The notes: generated by a model not told the origin, from the letters alone. Positions 25,901 through 40,900 are shown, counted from the stretch's first letter. The stretch is 64,000 nucleotides of DNA from Nocardia cyriacigeorgica (GCF_010868145.1 NZ_JAAGUY010000008.1:1-64000), one strand, 5' to 3'. Numbers and translations are program-made.

Positions 25901-28900
25901 CCGTTGGGCGCGAGGGCCGGCTCCTCGGATGCTCCGCGATTCCACGGATTCGACGGAGCCGAAGCGCGACGTGCGCTATCGAGCGGTTCGACACCCTGAG
26001 CGACGGTGGGAATGTCGGCGCCGTCGGTCGCCCGCGCGGAGGTCGGTGAGTCAGATGTACTCGGTACAGGATTCGGTTCGGCTTGCATCCCGTTGTGAGT
26101 TCCATCTGCTGGATTATCGGACGATCCCTCCCCGTCTCGAGGTATGGCGCCTCGCCCCTTCCGCCAGGGTGAACGGTCGGACGTATCGGAAGGCGGTGTG
26201 CTGGAGGGGCGTCCATGCGTGTCGAGGGCTGCTGTCGAGTCCTCGGAGGTGTGGTCCGTCGCCGCGCGAGCTGGGATCGTATGCCCGGCCGGGATAGCGA
26301 TGAACTCCATCGCGGCCGCGTGCTCGGTCAGCTCGTCCGGCGGTTGGTCGGATGTCTTGCCGCTTTGCGGATCCCACCACACAGGCCCGTCCGCGCCGAT
26401 CGGGTACACGACCACGGTCACGTGACCGCCGTCGATGAAGCGAGAGCCGTCCTCGCTGCTGCGCAGTGGTTGGCTAGCAGGATTGTCAGCACGCCAATCC
26501 GTGGCCACGACCGCCGCCGAGCCCGGTCCGTGCGAGGCGATTCGATGATGCAGTAGCCGGTACTGCGTCGGAATCGGAAGATCGGATTGTGGCTGCCACT
26601 CGAGACCCAGCCAGGCAGCCAGGCGCTCCTCGCCACCGGGTTCGCCGAACGGAACCGACGCCCCCTCGCCCACCCAGCGCGGATGTGCGACTCGCGGGTC
26701 GCCGAAGAACGAGGCCAGACCTGCTCGGGCAGCATCGATGCAATTGGTGGCGCGGCCTGGGATCCCGACGCCACCGTCGTTGATCAATTGTCCGTACGGA
26801 TTCGTCCTCGGGTCGGCGCCGATCAGGTACCCGTCACCGTCGCGCAGCGCCTCCTCGACCGCGGTCTGATGTGCTTGATCCTCGAGGTTGCCCAGCCGGC
26901 CGGGGCCTATCGCGCCCGGCGTAAGGCGCCCATCGAAGACAGTCGGTGGTGGTGTACCAAGCGGGGATTGTGGGCGTCCGTCGGCGAGCCGGTTCCATGG
27001 GGTGGAGTCGGGTGCTTCCGTTGATACCGGATCCTCCTGTGCCCGAGTGGGCTCGGTTGCGGCGGGCGTTCGGTCGACGGGGATTCCGCGCGATTCTAGG
27101 TACGGGCCGACATCCGGATCGTCGCCCAGGTATCCCTCGACGATCGCACGCAGGCCGACCTCGTCGAATTGGAAGATCGTTTCGCGCATCCAGTCGCCGA
27201 CAGCGCGGGTGAATCCGTGCTGCTCGATGCGCTTCTCGGCCATCTTGACGACCATCTTGGCCAGAATGTCGGCGACAGGGTAGGCGTACATGACACCGCC
27301 GTACGACCAGCCGATGATGTGGCCGAAATGTTGTAGCGGGTGGCTGTCGAGGACGTACGGCAGATCGAGTCCGTACCGGGCCAGTTCGGCGTCCTCGAGG
27401 TTGCGGACCTGGGCCGCGAGGTCCGTCCCCGGCGGGATGTCCATGAGTTGACCGACCAACGCTGCGGGGTCAGTCCCTGACGGGATGTCGTCGGGACTAC
27501 GGACCAGCGCTCGGAGGGTCGTCTGGGACGGGCTGTCGAGCAGTGTGTTGAGTTGCTGCACCAGCGTGCCCTGATGATGCAGCAGATCGGTGACGGTGTA
27601 GCTGAAGTTGCGGGAAGTCCCGACCCCCAGGCGGGATTGCTTGGAGGCCAGCAGCGCCGCGACCATGTCGGGTGGCATCGGCTCGCCTGTGTCGTAATGC
27701 CGCGCGTACTTGCTGATAACTTCCGGACGCGACCAGAACATTTCCATCACCTGGGCCCCGAACTCGGCCCAACCGCGTGGCTTGCGGCTGCCGAGCAGTT
27801 CGCGCACACCGTCGCCGACGTTGATGTCTACGGCGTGCCCGAACTCGTGGAACACAGTGACGAGATTGTCCGGGATCAGTCGATCCGGAGCACCCGGTCG
27901 CGGCTTGACGAAGTTCGTGCTGACGACGCATACCGGGAGTTGCCCGGTCGGTGCGAACTTGCTGACGATGCCATGGGTCCATGCCCCCCCGGTCTTCCCA
28001 GGTCTGGCGAACGGGTCGTACAAGACCAGGCCGAGCTTGTCCCCTCCTCGATCGATCAGCTCGAACGTGCGGACATCCGGATGGTACGTCGGGATATCAA
28101 GGCGTTCGGCGAAGGTCAGGCCGAAGAAGTCCTTCGCATGTGCGAAGAAGCCGTCCTCGAGTACCTGATTCAGCACCAGGAAGTCCTGTGCTCGGGCGAC
28201 AAGGTTTGTGGCCGCGCCGTCTGTGCCGGTCTCGGAGCCGGCGAGGGCCAATTGGCGAGCGTAGGGCGCATCCCACGCTTGCAGCTGCTCCACTCCGAGC
28301 AGCTCGGCACCTTGTGCCAATTCCTCCTTCGCCGCCGCCACTGCCGGCGGGAGTAGCCTGTCCAACAGCGCAAGCCATTGTTGCGGACTGACAGGCTCGT
28401 CCTCGGTAGCGAACGCGGCGTGGTTGTCATAACCAAGTAGAACGGCGCGTTCGGCGCGCAGCCGGATCACCTCGACAGCAATGTGGGTGTTGTCATGCGC
28501 TGTACCCCGGCCGATTTCGGACGCTGCGCGATGTAGCCGTTCGCGAAGCGTCCGATCGTCCAGCGTCCGAACCAGCGGCTGATAGTCGCCGGAAGGGGCG
28601 GCGGTGAGTTCAATGACGTATCCATCGAGTCCCCGCGTGACGGCGGCTGATTTCGCATCTTTGATCTGTTCCGGTGTCATGCCGGACAGACTGTCGACAT
28701 CGGTGACGTGCACGGCCGCAGCCTCCGTCGCCGCCGATATGTTGCCATTGTAGGCATTGATCAGTTCGGCCAGCCGTTTGTCGATTTCTCTGAGCAGCTC
28801 CCGTTTGCCGGGCGGAAGGTCGATGCCGGTACGGTGGAAATCCCCAAAGAGGCGTTCCAGATGCTCCTCGGTGGCAGAGTCGAGACCCAAGTCGGCGCGC

Positions 28901-31900
28901 TGGTCATAGAGCGCTTTCACCCGCTGGAAAAAGTCTTCGTTGGTGAAGATTTCGTTGCGTAGCTCTGACGCCATCGCCGAGATCTCCGGAATGATTTCGT
29001 CGATTCCGGGGAACCGTTCCGGATCCCGGAGATTGCTGGCGATGACATCGACCGCCAGAACCACCCGATTGAAGAGCTTTCCGTTCTTGGCGAAGCGGTC
29101 CAGGGTATTGGTGATGTTCGGTGCTTCGGGATCGTTGGTGATTGCGTCGATCTCGTCCTTGAACTCCTTGATCGCAGCGCGCATTGCCGGAAGCAGGTGT
29201 TCGGACTCGAGCAGATCCCAGCGGACCATCCCGTAGTCATTCTTGTCCGCGGCGATCAGCGGGTTCGAGCTGTCGGCAAGGCTCTGCTCCGCCGGCCGGA
29301 CAGTCTGGTCATGGTCGGTTGGCGCAGGCGTACCGGACGCACCCTCGTTCGTGTTGGTGGCGGTGTTGCCGATGGCCTGCGCACCCTGGGGTTCGGCCAT
29401 CGGGTAGCCGAGTTCTCGTGCCACTTGCCGGATCAAAGTCGCGTCCTGGACGCTGGGCCCGGGCAGCCCGCGCAGAGCCAGTGACACAGTGCTCTGTGGC
29501 TTCCCGGTCAGTCTGGCAATGGTTGTCTGGGTGACCGGGCGGCTGCGATCGACACCAGAAAGGTCCACGGGCAGGGCGAGGTCTTTGGTTGCGGTGAATT
29601 GTGCTGGGTCGACGTCGAGGAACCGTTCGAGGGCCGCCAGGAACTGCGCGAATTCCTCTGTCTGCCTGCTCCTTTCATGGAGGACACGCAGATGCGTCAG
29701 CGGGGTTGTGCCCGCTTCGGCGACTTGCTCGCGCCGCAGTTCGCTCAGTCCGAGCATCGCAGCGAGCCGCCCGTTGAGCGCCTCCACCGGTCGCGCCCGT
29801 TCAGTAACCGTGCCTGGTACGCCGCCACTGCTGATTCGTTCCGCCGTGGACTTCGCGATCTTGTGTTGCAGTGTGATCGTGTCCCCGAACCACCCCCGGA
29901 CCTCGAGCAGCCTGCCCGCCGCGACCGCCCGAATCCAGTCGGAGTCATCGAACAGCCCCAGCTCCATGACCAGCGTGCGCAGCGCATCCCTGACCCGCCC
30001 GTGGGTCACCGCATCGGGGCTCACGCCGATCGCGTCCGCCAATGCCTTTCGGGCATCCAGGGCCTCGCGGTTCGGTTTTCCTTCCGTTTCGTCGGCGGCC
30101 GCGGACGTGGCTGGGGGCGTTGTCGACGGGTCGGCCGTGGTGGAGGGTCGGCTGTCCGGGTCGGCGCCGTCTGCCGGTTGGCCGGCATTAGCCGGCGGCT
30201 CGACGTCGGGTGTGTCGTAGAAGAAGGTGTAAGGGTCGCCGCCATCAGGGCCGGTCGGGCGGATGAATTTGCGTACGAGGTTGTGGCGTTGGGGCGCGAG
30301 GGGGTTGAAGTCGGTGTCGGGCTGGAATCCGAGGTGTGGGCCGGGATTGCCCCCGTTTCGAGGTGTCGAGTCATCGATCGCCGGTACGAGAACGCGCCGC
30401 CGGTCGGAGTCGTGTTGATCGACGCCGGCTCTCGACGAGGAAGCGGGCTCGGTAGGGGCGGTGGTTCGTTCGACCGGGAGGCCGCGGTCTTCTAGGAAGG
30501 GACTGACGTCTGGGTCATCGCCCAGGAGGCCCTCAACGATCTCGCGGAGACCGAACTCATTGTGGCCGAAGACATTGTTGCGCAACCACTCGCCGACCTC
30601 CCTGGTCAGTCCGTGCTGCTCGATGAGCTGCTCGGTGGTGCTGATGGTCATCTTGGCGAGCAGGTCGGCAACGAGGTAGGCGAACATCACCCCGCCGTAG
30701 CTCGAGCCCATGATGTGGCCGTAATGCTGAATGGTATGGCTGTCGGTGACGTACGGCAGATCGAGTCCGCGCTCGGCGAGCGCGGCGACCTCGAGGTCAC
30801 GAATGCGCCGTTGCAGATCCGGACCCGAGGGTATCTCGTCCGATGTGCGCTGATACCACAGCAGATCGAGAATGGTGTAGGCGAGATTGCGGGCGGTACC
30901 GATTCCCGTGTACGAGGCCTTGGAAGCCAGGAGCTCCGCGGCCATGGCTTCCGGCATCGGCTCGCCGGTTATGTGATGTTTCGCATACCGGCGGAACACC
31001 TCTGCCTGAGACCGGAACATTTCCATCACTTGGGCTGGGAATTCGGCCCAGTTGCGCGGCATGCGTGCGCCGAACAGCTCGAGGACGCCGGATCCGCGGA
31101 CAACGTTGACAGAGTGCCCGAACTCGTGGGGCAGAGTTTGGCTCCAGTCCCATGTCAGCAGAGTTGGCTTTCCGGGCGGCGGTTTGGGAATGTTCAGGCT
31201 GACGATGGATACCGGGAGTTGTCCGGTCGGGAGGAACTTGTCGACCAGTACATGGGTCCATGCACCGCCACGTTTGGTAGGCCTGGCGTACGGGTCGAAC
31301 AAGACCAGACCGAGCTTCTCCCCGTCCTCGCCGGTGACCTCGAAGGCGCGAATATCCGGATGGAATACCGGGACATCGAAGCGTTCGGTATAGGTCAGCT
31401 TGAACACTTGCTCCACCGCGAAGCGGAACCCTGAATCGTCCTCCGGATCATCATGCGGGTGGCTTCCGGTTACCCGTTCGAGTTCCAAGTAGTTCTGGAC
31501 GTCATCCTTGGGCCGCGCGGGTGCATCATCGGCGGTAGCAGCCGCGGCTCGGAGCTTCTTGATGGCGTAGGGGACATCCCAGGGCTTCAGTTGCGCCAGG
31601 CCGAGTAGCTCGGCGCCTTGCGTCAGTTCGTCTCGCGCCGCGGCAACCGTCGGCCCGACCAGCTTGTCGAAGAGAGCAAGCCACTGGTGCGGGCTGACAG
31701 GCTCTTCCTCGGCAACGAACTCCGCGTGGTCGGAGTAGCCAAGGACTTCAGCTCGAACAGCGCGCAGTCGCACGATCTCGACACCGACGGCGGTGTTGTT
31801 ATGTGTTTCGCCGCGGCCGATTTCAGTTGAAGCGTGGTAGAGGCGCTCGCGAAGATCCCGGTTGTCCAGCACATCGAGCAGGGGCTGATTATTACCGGAG

Positions 31901-34900
31901 GACGTCGGGGTCAGCTCGATGACGTACCCCGTCATTCCCCGAGATTCGGCCGCGAGTCTCGCGGAGTCGATCTGCGCCGGGGACATGCCGGCGAGCTCTT
32001 CGGCATCGGTGACATGGATGGCCGAGTCCCGGTAGGCCTCCATCATATTGCTGTTGTACGTGCCGATCAGGTCGGCGATCTTGTCATCGATTTCCTTGAG
32101 CAGCTGCTGTTTATCGGCAGGCAAATCGATGCCGGTGCGGTGAAAATCTTGATAGAGACGGTGGAGATGTTCTCTGGTCCGCTGGTCGAGGTGCAGCTCA
32201 TCACGCCGTTCGTAGAGTGCTTTTACTCGTTCGAAGAACGCCTCGTTCGTGAAGGTCTCCCGCTGAACTTCTGCGCGCATCTTCTTGATCTGCGGATCGA
32301 TCTCGTCGATGCCGGGGAACCGTTCGGGGTCCTTGTGGTTGTCGGCGATGACGGCAACCACACGTTCCACGCGACTGATGGCTTTCCCTGACGCGGCGAA
32401 GCGTTCGAGGATGTTGGCTATGGTCGCTTCTTCTAAGGGAACGCTGGTAATAGCGAGGATGTCACGCCTGAACTCCTCGATCCCAGCCTCCATCGCCGGG
32501 ATCACGTGCTCGGACCCGAGTCGATCCCAGTCCACCATCCCGTAGATACCGCCATTCTGATCCGCGGTCATCAGTGGGTTCGAGCCATCGGATTCCGGCT
32601 GGTCGAGCTGGGCTCCGGTGCTCGACCGGCTGTGGGGTGTTGGGTCCTCGGAGCCGAAGCGGTTCCATACATCTGGACCACTGCGGTACGCGTGAACTGC
32701 GGGGTCTCCGAGTTCTCTTGCGCGCCCCTCATTGATGTCGAGCGTGGCGGCAATTCCCTTGTCGTCCAAAGGCATCCCGCCTGTCCTTGGTCGCCAGGGG
32801 GTGGAACCTTGGGTGGTGGTTGGCTCGGCGGTCGCCGGATTGGTGGTTGGGTTCTGTGTGCTCCACGGAGTCGGTGCCGACGTCGACTCGCGTCGGTTCG
32901 AGTCGATGGGTGCTGCATCCGATTCTGTTGTGGGCGGTGGTGTTCGACGATCCGGGAACTGGGCGAGGAGGTCGTCGGCGTCGCTGAGAACGGTGTCGAG
33001 TCCGCGACGCTGTGTCGGCGCGTCCGCTGCCTCATCATCGGCGACCGGGGCGGGTCGAGTTTCACCCAGGGTTTCGGCGATCGTGTCGAGGACCGTTGCC
33101 GCATCGGGCCGTCCCCTGGCCGGCCCGCTCGGGCCTTGCCCACCCTCGATGTCGCCGAGACCGGCGGTGTCGGCTTCCTCGGCGCCCGGCCGCAGATCCA
33201 CTGCGGCCCAGGTGATCGTGGCGTCACCCCATCGCTCGGTCCCGGATCGCGCGGTCAGATGCGCGACGGGCAGATCGTGCACCTGTGGGGCGTCGCCGGT
33301 ACCCGGGGTGCGGGCGGCGACGGCCACCCGGAATTCCAAACCATCCCTGCCCATTGTCACCATGCCGGTCAGCAGTGCCGCACCGCTCACTCTTGCCACC
33401 AGCTCGTCCACAAGGCCGATGGACAGTGAGGTTGCCACCCGCCGTGCGTCGGCACGGACGAGTTCGGCTGGGATGTTGTCGAACACGCGATTGACGAGTT
33501 CGGCCGGCTGCGCCAACACCTCCACCGGGTCGTCGCCTGCCCGGAACAGATGCTCGGCCCGGGCGAACGCGTCGTCGCCGTCGAAGAGATCGCTCGCGTT
33601 CACCACCGGCTCGCTGCCGACCGACCAATGTGCGCCGGCCAACCAGCCGTTGCGGTAGAACGCCAGCGCCGCAGGCGAATCCGGCGCCCAGTTCGCTGTG
33701 CGCTGGAAAAGCTCGACCACCGTCGAAGGCTCGCTGTAGAGGCGATTCTTTGCTGTGACGGTCAGGATCTTGCTGCCAGGCTCGCCGGACACCGTCACAG
33801 TCAACTGCCATGGCCCACGGTGGCGAAGTCTGGTCGTGAAGTCTGAAAGTCGCCGCGACACCAGGATTTCGGCTGCGGCGAGCTGGTCGGGATCATCCCA
33901 GCGATGACGCGCCATCTCGGCATGTGCTTGGTGCCATGTTCGGGCGACGACGGTTTCGGTAGGGACACGATCGTTGATTCCGAGGTCCGGTTCGGGCTCG
34001 TCAGACGGACGGAAGGTCACCTGGTGGTACTGCATCGTTCCGAGGCCGACATGATCCCGGACGATCTCCATGATCAGCAATCCGGATCGGGTGACGCGAG
34101 CCGTGAACCTGGTGTCTTCTTGCCCGTTGTTCACCACGTTCTGGACCATCTGCTGAGCGAGCACCATCGCCTCGCCGACATCACGGTTGCCTGCGTGGCC
34201 GCGCAGCACATCATCCACTAGATCGCGTGCCTCGCTCGGCGGTAGCCCCAGCGGCACGATGTCCATGGCGCGGGAATACACGACCGCCTCATCGTGTGCG
34301 GGCCCTATCGCATCGCGAGTCGGGACGATCACCGCATCGTCGATTCGACGGAAATCGAGCACTACACGCCGGGAATCGGGCCTCACGTCGGTCATCCACC
34401 CGGTGGTCGCGAGCTCCAAGATCCGGGTGAGCTGTGGGGGAAGGTCGTGACGGCCGGCATGATCGACGGTCACCCGTAGGTCCAGCTCTCCCTGCGTCTC
34501 GGTACGCACAGTGACTGTTGTGCTCGATTCGGCATCGGCCACGACGTCCTGGACGGCGCGCGATACCGCGGAGCGTGGTTCTTCCGGCCACTCGGGTGCC
34601 GCGCGGTCGATCAACGCCCGCACCTTCTCGGCCATGTGCGGATCGTCAGAGGACAACCCCACTGCCGTACTACGCGGCTGAGTCTGGTCCAGTACATCTG
34701 GTTCAGCGAATACCACTTCGTCGGAAGCTTGCCTCACCAGTGCGGAATCTTCGTGTGGCACGGTGGCTCGGAGCAAGACCTGGTTCGGTGTGGCATCCAC
34801 CACGGTCACAGCCAGGCCGCCGGAAGACAAGCTGAGCGCCGCCACCAACCGATCTACGCCTGCTTGCCCGGCATTCGCGTAATCCGTGTGTGCCCACTCA

Positions 34901-37900
34901 GGATTCGGCTCGACCGTCAGTTCCGCGCTTCGATCGGTCACGCCGGATTCGCGATCGGACAGTGCGGCCACGAGGCTCGCCGACGCCTCGGACCCATCAC
35001 CCAGCACCATCCACGTGGTGTAGCCGTCCGGTCCGTTCTCGACCCCATGACGGTCGGCGTAGAGCGGGGCAAGGTTCAATTCCGCGCCGTCGGCGCCGAT
35101 CATCAGGCCCCCGACGCCATGCACCCGACCCTCGACAGCGACGGCCTCGGCGCCGTCTACCGTCCACAACCAGGTCACGATGACAGCGCCCTCGGCCACC
35201 GGGTCGTGCGCGATTTTGCTCACCAGCTCATCGATGAGCAGCTCCAACGTCTCGGCGCGGAAACCTGCCCAACCGGAACCGCCTTCGGCGAGGTCGTCGA
35301 TGAGCTGGATCACTTCCTGGCCGAGGCGCTCGGCGTCATCGTGCTGCGCGATGTCGAAGACGCGCACCGAGACCTCGCCGACCTCGATCGGATCCGGGGC
35401 GGGTACTGAATCGGGGCCGTTCGTGGCTGGGCCGGAATCGCCTGGCGGGTCGATGTCGGGCGTGGTGTGGAAGAAGGTGTACGGGTCGCGCCCGTCCGGG
35501 CTGAGGCCGGTGCGAAGTCGCTTGCGCCCTTGACGGGAAGGGACGTCGAGTGCTGTGCGCTGATCGAAGTTGCGGTCGAATGACGACACGTCTCCCCGAG
35601 GCGTCGGCCCGGCGGCGCCGCCCGGTGATCGACGGACCGGGAACAGCTTCCCGAGTCCGGTCGGGTCAATGGCCGGCGGGGCTTGAGTCAGCGGAGGCGC
35701 CACCTCATCGATATCGGCGAGCATCTCGTCGGTATTGCGTACTCGAGCGCCGGTTGGCTCGTCGGCGACCACGGTCGGGCGAGATTCGCCCAGGGCGTCG
35801 GCGATTACGTCGAGAACATTCGCCGAGCCCGGTCGTCCCGCTCCCGGCTCGCCTGGGCTCTGTTCGCCCTCGACGGGATTGGTACCAATGGTGTCGGGTT
35901 CCTCGGCGCCCGGTCGCAAATCCACTGCGGCCCAGGTAATCGATCCACCACCCCATTGGTCTGTACCTGTTCGCGCGGTCAGATGCGCCGTCGGCAGTTG
36001 GTGTGGCTGCCTGCTGCCACCGTCGACCGGGACACGGTCGGCCACGGCTACACGGAACTCCAGCCCGTCGGTTCCCATCGTCACCATTCCGGTGAGCAAG
36101 GCTTCCCCGCGGGGACCCGCCACAAGGTTGTCCACCAGGCCGATCGTCAACGACGTCGCGACCTGCCGGGCGTCAGTGCGGACCAGTTCTGCTGGTATCA
36201 AGTCGAATACACGCTCGACGAGCTCGGCCGGCTGTGCCAGTACCTGCACTGGGTCGGAATTCGCTGGGAAGAGATGCTCGCCACGCGCGAATGCGTCGTC
36301 TCCGCCGAACAAATCGCTTATGGCCGAGATCGGATCGGCGCCGGATGCCCAATGCAGATCTACCAACCAACTGTTGCCGTAGAAGGCCAGTGCAGCAGGA
36401 GAATTCGGCGCCGAATTCGCCGTGCGCTGGAACAGCTCGACCAGGGGTATCGCCTCTCGGTCTCGTGGACCCTTGACCGTGAGGGCTAGTACCTTGCTGC
36501 CTGGCTCACCAGCGACCCCCACACTCACTCGCCACGGTCCGGCATCGCCGGCACTGGTCGCGAAGTCGGAGATCCGTCGGTGCAGAACCGTCTCGGCTGC
36601 AGCGAGGTGATCGGCGTCGGTCCACTGGTGCAGCCTCATCTCGGCCCGCGCCTGTCCCAGAATGGCAGCGATCATCGCGTCGCCGACTGTGCGGTCCGAG
36701 ATGCTGAGTTCGGGTTCGGCCGTTCCGGATGGCCGCAATACCACCTCGTGATACGAAATCGTTCCCATGCCGGTGTGATCCCGGACGATCTCCATGATCA
36801 GTAGTCCGGACTGCGTGGTTCGCGCCGTGAATCTGGTGTTTTCCTGCCAGCTGTCCATCACGTTCTGGACCATCTGCTGGGCGTGAGTCATCGCCTCGCC
36901 GATATCGCGGTGGCCGGCGTGGCCGGACAGCAAATCACGCACCAGATTGCGTGCTTTGGTGGGCGGCCGTCCCTGCGGGACGATGGCCATGACTCGGGAA
37001 TCGACGATCGGGTCATCGTTGCTCTCCGCGGCATCGCGGGCAGCAACGATCACCTCATCGTCGATTCGACGGAAATCGAGGACCATACGCCGGAAGCCGG
37101 GTGTGACGTCGGTCGCCCATCCGGTGGCACCGAGTTCCAATGCCTGGATGAGTTCAGGTGGTATGTCGCGACGGCTTTGATGGGCGATTGTCACCCGCAG
37201 ACCCACCGCCCCCCGCGACTCGGCCTTAACCCAAACCCTGGTGTCCGGCCCAGCATGGTCCAGCACATCGTGGACTGTCCGCATCACCATGGAGCGGGTC
37301 GATTCCGGCCAGTTCGGCGCCGCATCGTCGATCGCCGACCGGACACTCTCGGCCATTCGTGGATGATCGGAGGGCAACCGCACAGTCGCGCTGGGCGGCT
37401 GCGCCTCTTCAGGATCCTCGAGCCATGGGTCCGACGCATCGTCGGTGGTGACGGGGAAGGGCAGCGGGTCCCCGTGTGCCGAAATGGCTCGGAAGACGAT
37501 CTGATTCGGGCCGGCATCCTCCACGATCACAGCGAAGTCGTCAGAACGCAGGCCGAGTGCCGTCACCATCCGCTCGACGGCGGCATCCGCCGCGTTCGCG
37601 TACTCGGTATGTGTCCATTCGGGAATCGGCTCGACCATCAGTTCCGAGCTTCGACCAGAAGCGTGAGCGTCACGGTCCGAAAGGACAGCCACCAGATCCG
37701 CCGACCCTCGGGACCCATTGCCCAACACCACCCACGCGGTGTATCCGTCTGCTTCGTAGTCGACTCCGTAGTTGTCGGCGTACATCGGGGCAAGGTTCAG
37801 CTGTGCGCCGCCGGCGCCGCTCACCCTGCCCTCGATACCGACTGCCTCGACGTTGCCCGGCTTCCACAGCCAGGTCACCACCAGGGCGCCCTCGGCCTCC

Positions 37901-40900
37901 CGGTGATTCACGATATTGCTGACCAGTTCATCGATCAGCAGCTGCAACGTCTCGCTGCGGTTGTCCACCCAGGAGCCCTCCCCGAACAACAGATCGAGGA
38001 GATCGGCTACCTTCTGCCCGACGTGCTCGGCGCTGTCGTGCAGTCCGACTTCCAGAACGTGCACCATGGCCTTGCCCGCCGCGTCCTGGGTGTCGAGCGG
38101 GCCTGGTGCGGGTGCGGGGTGCGGGGCCCCGGAGTGCACGTTCTGATCGGCAGGATCACCTGGGGTTCGAGCTGATCCTGGATTCGGGTCGCTCGGCGCC
38201 GGATCAGAATTGGCTGGTTGCTCGACCAGTGGAGACTGACCGGATGTCTGGGATCCTGGCGTTGACCGGGGAGTGGGGTGGTCCAAGTCAGGGCTGCCCC
38301 ATTCTTGCCCGCATGGATGGTTGTGATTCAGCACGGACGGGTCCAGTCCGAGCCCGCCGGTGATCTGGAGGCGGCGTCTCCTGGTGGGACGTCCAGGTGC
38401 GACGGGATTGACATCCGGCTGGAAGGAAACGATGGGCCCCGGGGCCGGCTGATTGCCGCCGCCGGTCTGGCCGAACGACATCCCCCGCTGCCGTCGCGGA
38501 GCGGGTTCGCGAGGCACACCGGTGGGCCTCGACTGTCCTGGTGTGTCGATTTCGCGTCGATGGCGCGACTCGACCCACACGAGACCGGTGAGGGCATCGG
38601 GCCCGTCCCCTACGGGCTGCGACGCGCGGCGCAGATGGCGGAATCCGATGTGCGCCACCGTATCCCATACCTGCCGGGCGATTACCGGGTCCACTTTCGT
38701 CGTGCCGGCCAGCACTCGCCGTACGACGACATTGGCGACACCCACGGTTCGTGCCACGTCCCCGACACGTACCCGTCGGAGTCGACCGCGGCCTGCTCCG
38801 CCGTCACCGGCCGTGTTGCGGAGCTGTTCGGCGAGCTGACGGCGAACAAGCACACCCAAGTGTGCCGAGACCTCCGGCCGGAGGCCTAGTTCGGCAATCG
38901 CCTGAGCGGGTGAATATCCGCGCAGATATCGCAGTTCGGCAAGGTTCGCGAGTAGTTCTGGTAGTCGTCGGATAGCCCGTTCGAGCTCTGCTCGTCGCAC
39001 CGGTACTGCGTCCCTGGTGCCGGATTCGCCAGTTGGTTCCGAAGGAAGTTGTACTCGTATCGCATCCCACACTTGGCGAGCGATCGAAGGTTGTTCGGCT
39101 TCGCCGCCCAGCACCCGCCAGACCTGACGCTCGGAGACGCCGGAGTGGTGTGCCACGTCCTGCACCGTTACCGTGTGCCGCGCCTGGTCGTTCTGCGGAT
39201 CGACCGTCTCTGCTGGATTCGGGTATCCGGCCCGAATGGTGGCATCGACAACCTTGCTCGCGAGGTGCGGGTCAGGTACGGACCCCCCGAGCAGAACCCA
39301 GTGAACTGTGGCGATGTCGAGTCCGACGGCTTCGGCTATGTCGGCCAGCATGCCCCGGGACCAGTCGGCCGCGGCCTTCGGGCGCGCAGCAGCGTTCTGC
39401 ATCAGGTCGATCCCAGGGGAGTGCACCGCAGGATCGGGTGCCTGTTCGAACACCAGCCCGGTGGCGGGGTTCTCGGGTGAACCCGGGGCGGATTCGTCAG
39501 ACTGTAGACCGAGCCGCACAGCCGCTTCCCGGACCCGGGCAGCGACTCCGTCGGATGCGTCGCCGCCCGCCAGCACGTGTGATGCCAGCTCGATCGTCAC
39601 TCCGGCCACCCAGGCAACGTCGGCGATAGTCGCCGCCCGGACCGTCCCCGTCACAGGGACCTCGGTGCCGACCGCCGTGGCGAATCTCTGCACCACGGTG
39701 TCGGCTGCGAATGCGGCTGAATAGTAGGCGCCCAGGTGTGCGAGAACGGATCTATCGAGGAGCTCGGTATCCGTGTGGGGATCGAGAGCCGTCGTTCCAT
39801 CTTCTCGATCGTCGGTCTCGAGGTACCGCAGCCGGGCGTACGCGGCGAGGTCCGGGGGGAGATCATCCAGGACGCCCAGCAACCCTGACCTGGTCACCAC
39901 CCGCAACAATCCGGTGCCGGGCCGCTGTGGCCGGAAACCGACCTCATCAGCCTTTTCCAGCACGTGCGCCGCGATTTCCGGATCGCGACTGCCTTCGCCG
40001 CGGAGCACGCGATAGACCTTCTGAATGGACACACCTGCCCGCTCAGCGACCGTGGCCGCCGTGGCGTCGGCGATCTTGCCTGCGCGCGGCAGGATTCGTT
40101 CCGAGGGCGGCTGGAGCAACCCGCGCCGGTATGCCGCTTCGCGAATGGCGCTCGCCGTCCCCGAGGTCAGGACAGGCCCGTCCCGCAATACCTTCTCGAC
40201 CACCGACACGGTCACCCCCGCTGCTCGCGCGACGGCCGATCGGGTGATTCGCCCGTTGTATCCGATCTCGGCCGCCACCGTGCGAATCCGATTCTTGACT
40301 TGTGGATCCACCCGGCCGCGCGCGTTGCCGAGCACGATCTCCACCGTCGATTCGCTGACATTCGCCGCGCGACCGACGTCCGCCTTGGTGACCCAGTATC
40401 CGAGCCGAGTCGCTGCCTCGCGCGTCGCCGCCGCGGCTTGGTCGGAAACCGCGGGACGACCGTTCAAGACCATCTCGACGAGGACACGGTCGGCACCGAC
40501 CTCGGCAGCCAGCGCATCGATGGCGGCTTCCCGGTCGGCTTCGGCAGCAGCGGTCCGTACTTCGGCAGGAGCGGGCGGGGCCGGAAGGACCGCTGTGTTG
40601 TCTGTCGGCTCTTCGAGTGACGCACTGTCCACCATCGGTTCAGGCGTCAGGTGCCGGGCGACTACGTGCAATCCCGCTGCTAGATCCGATTCGACTTCGT
40701 CGACCGAGATACGCAGCCGAGTGGAGATCTGCTCGGGCGAAATGTTTTCGAAGTAGTGCAACTCCATAGCCCGACCTTGGGCAGAATTCAGTTGGCCCAG
40801 GGCAGTCCACAGCTCCTCGATTGTCGCTTGTTCGATGCCCCGGGGACGAGGGTCGGATGGGCGAACATCGTCGAGCTGCTCGTAGTCGGCGGCGATCCGC

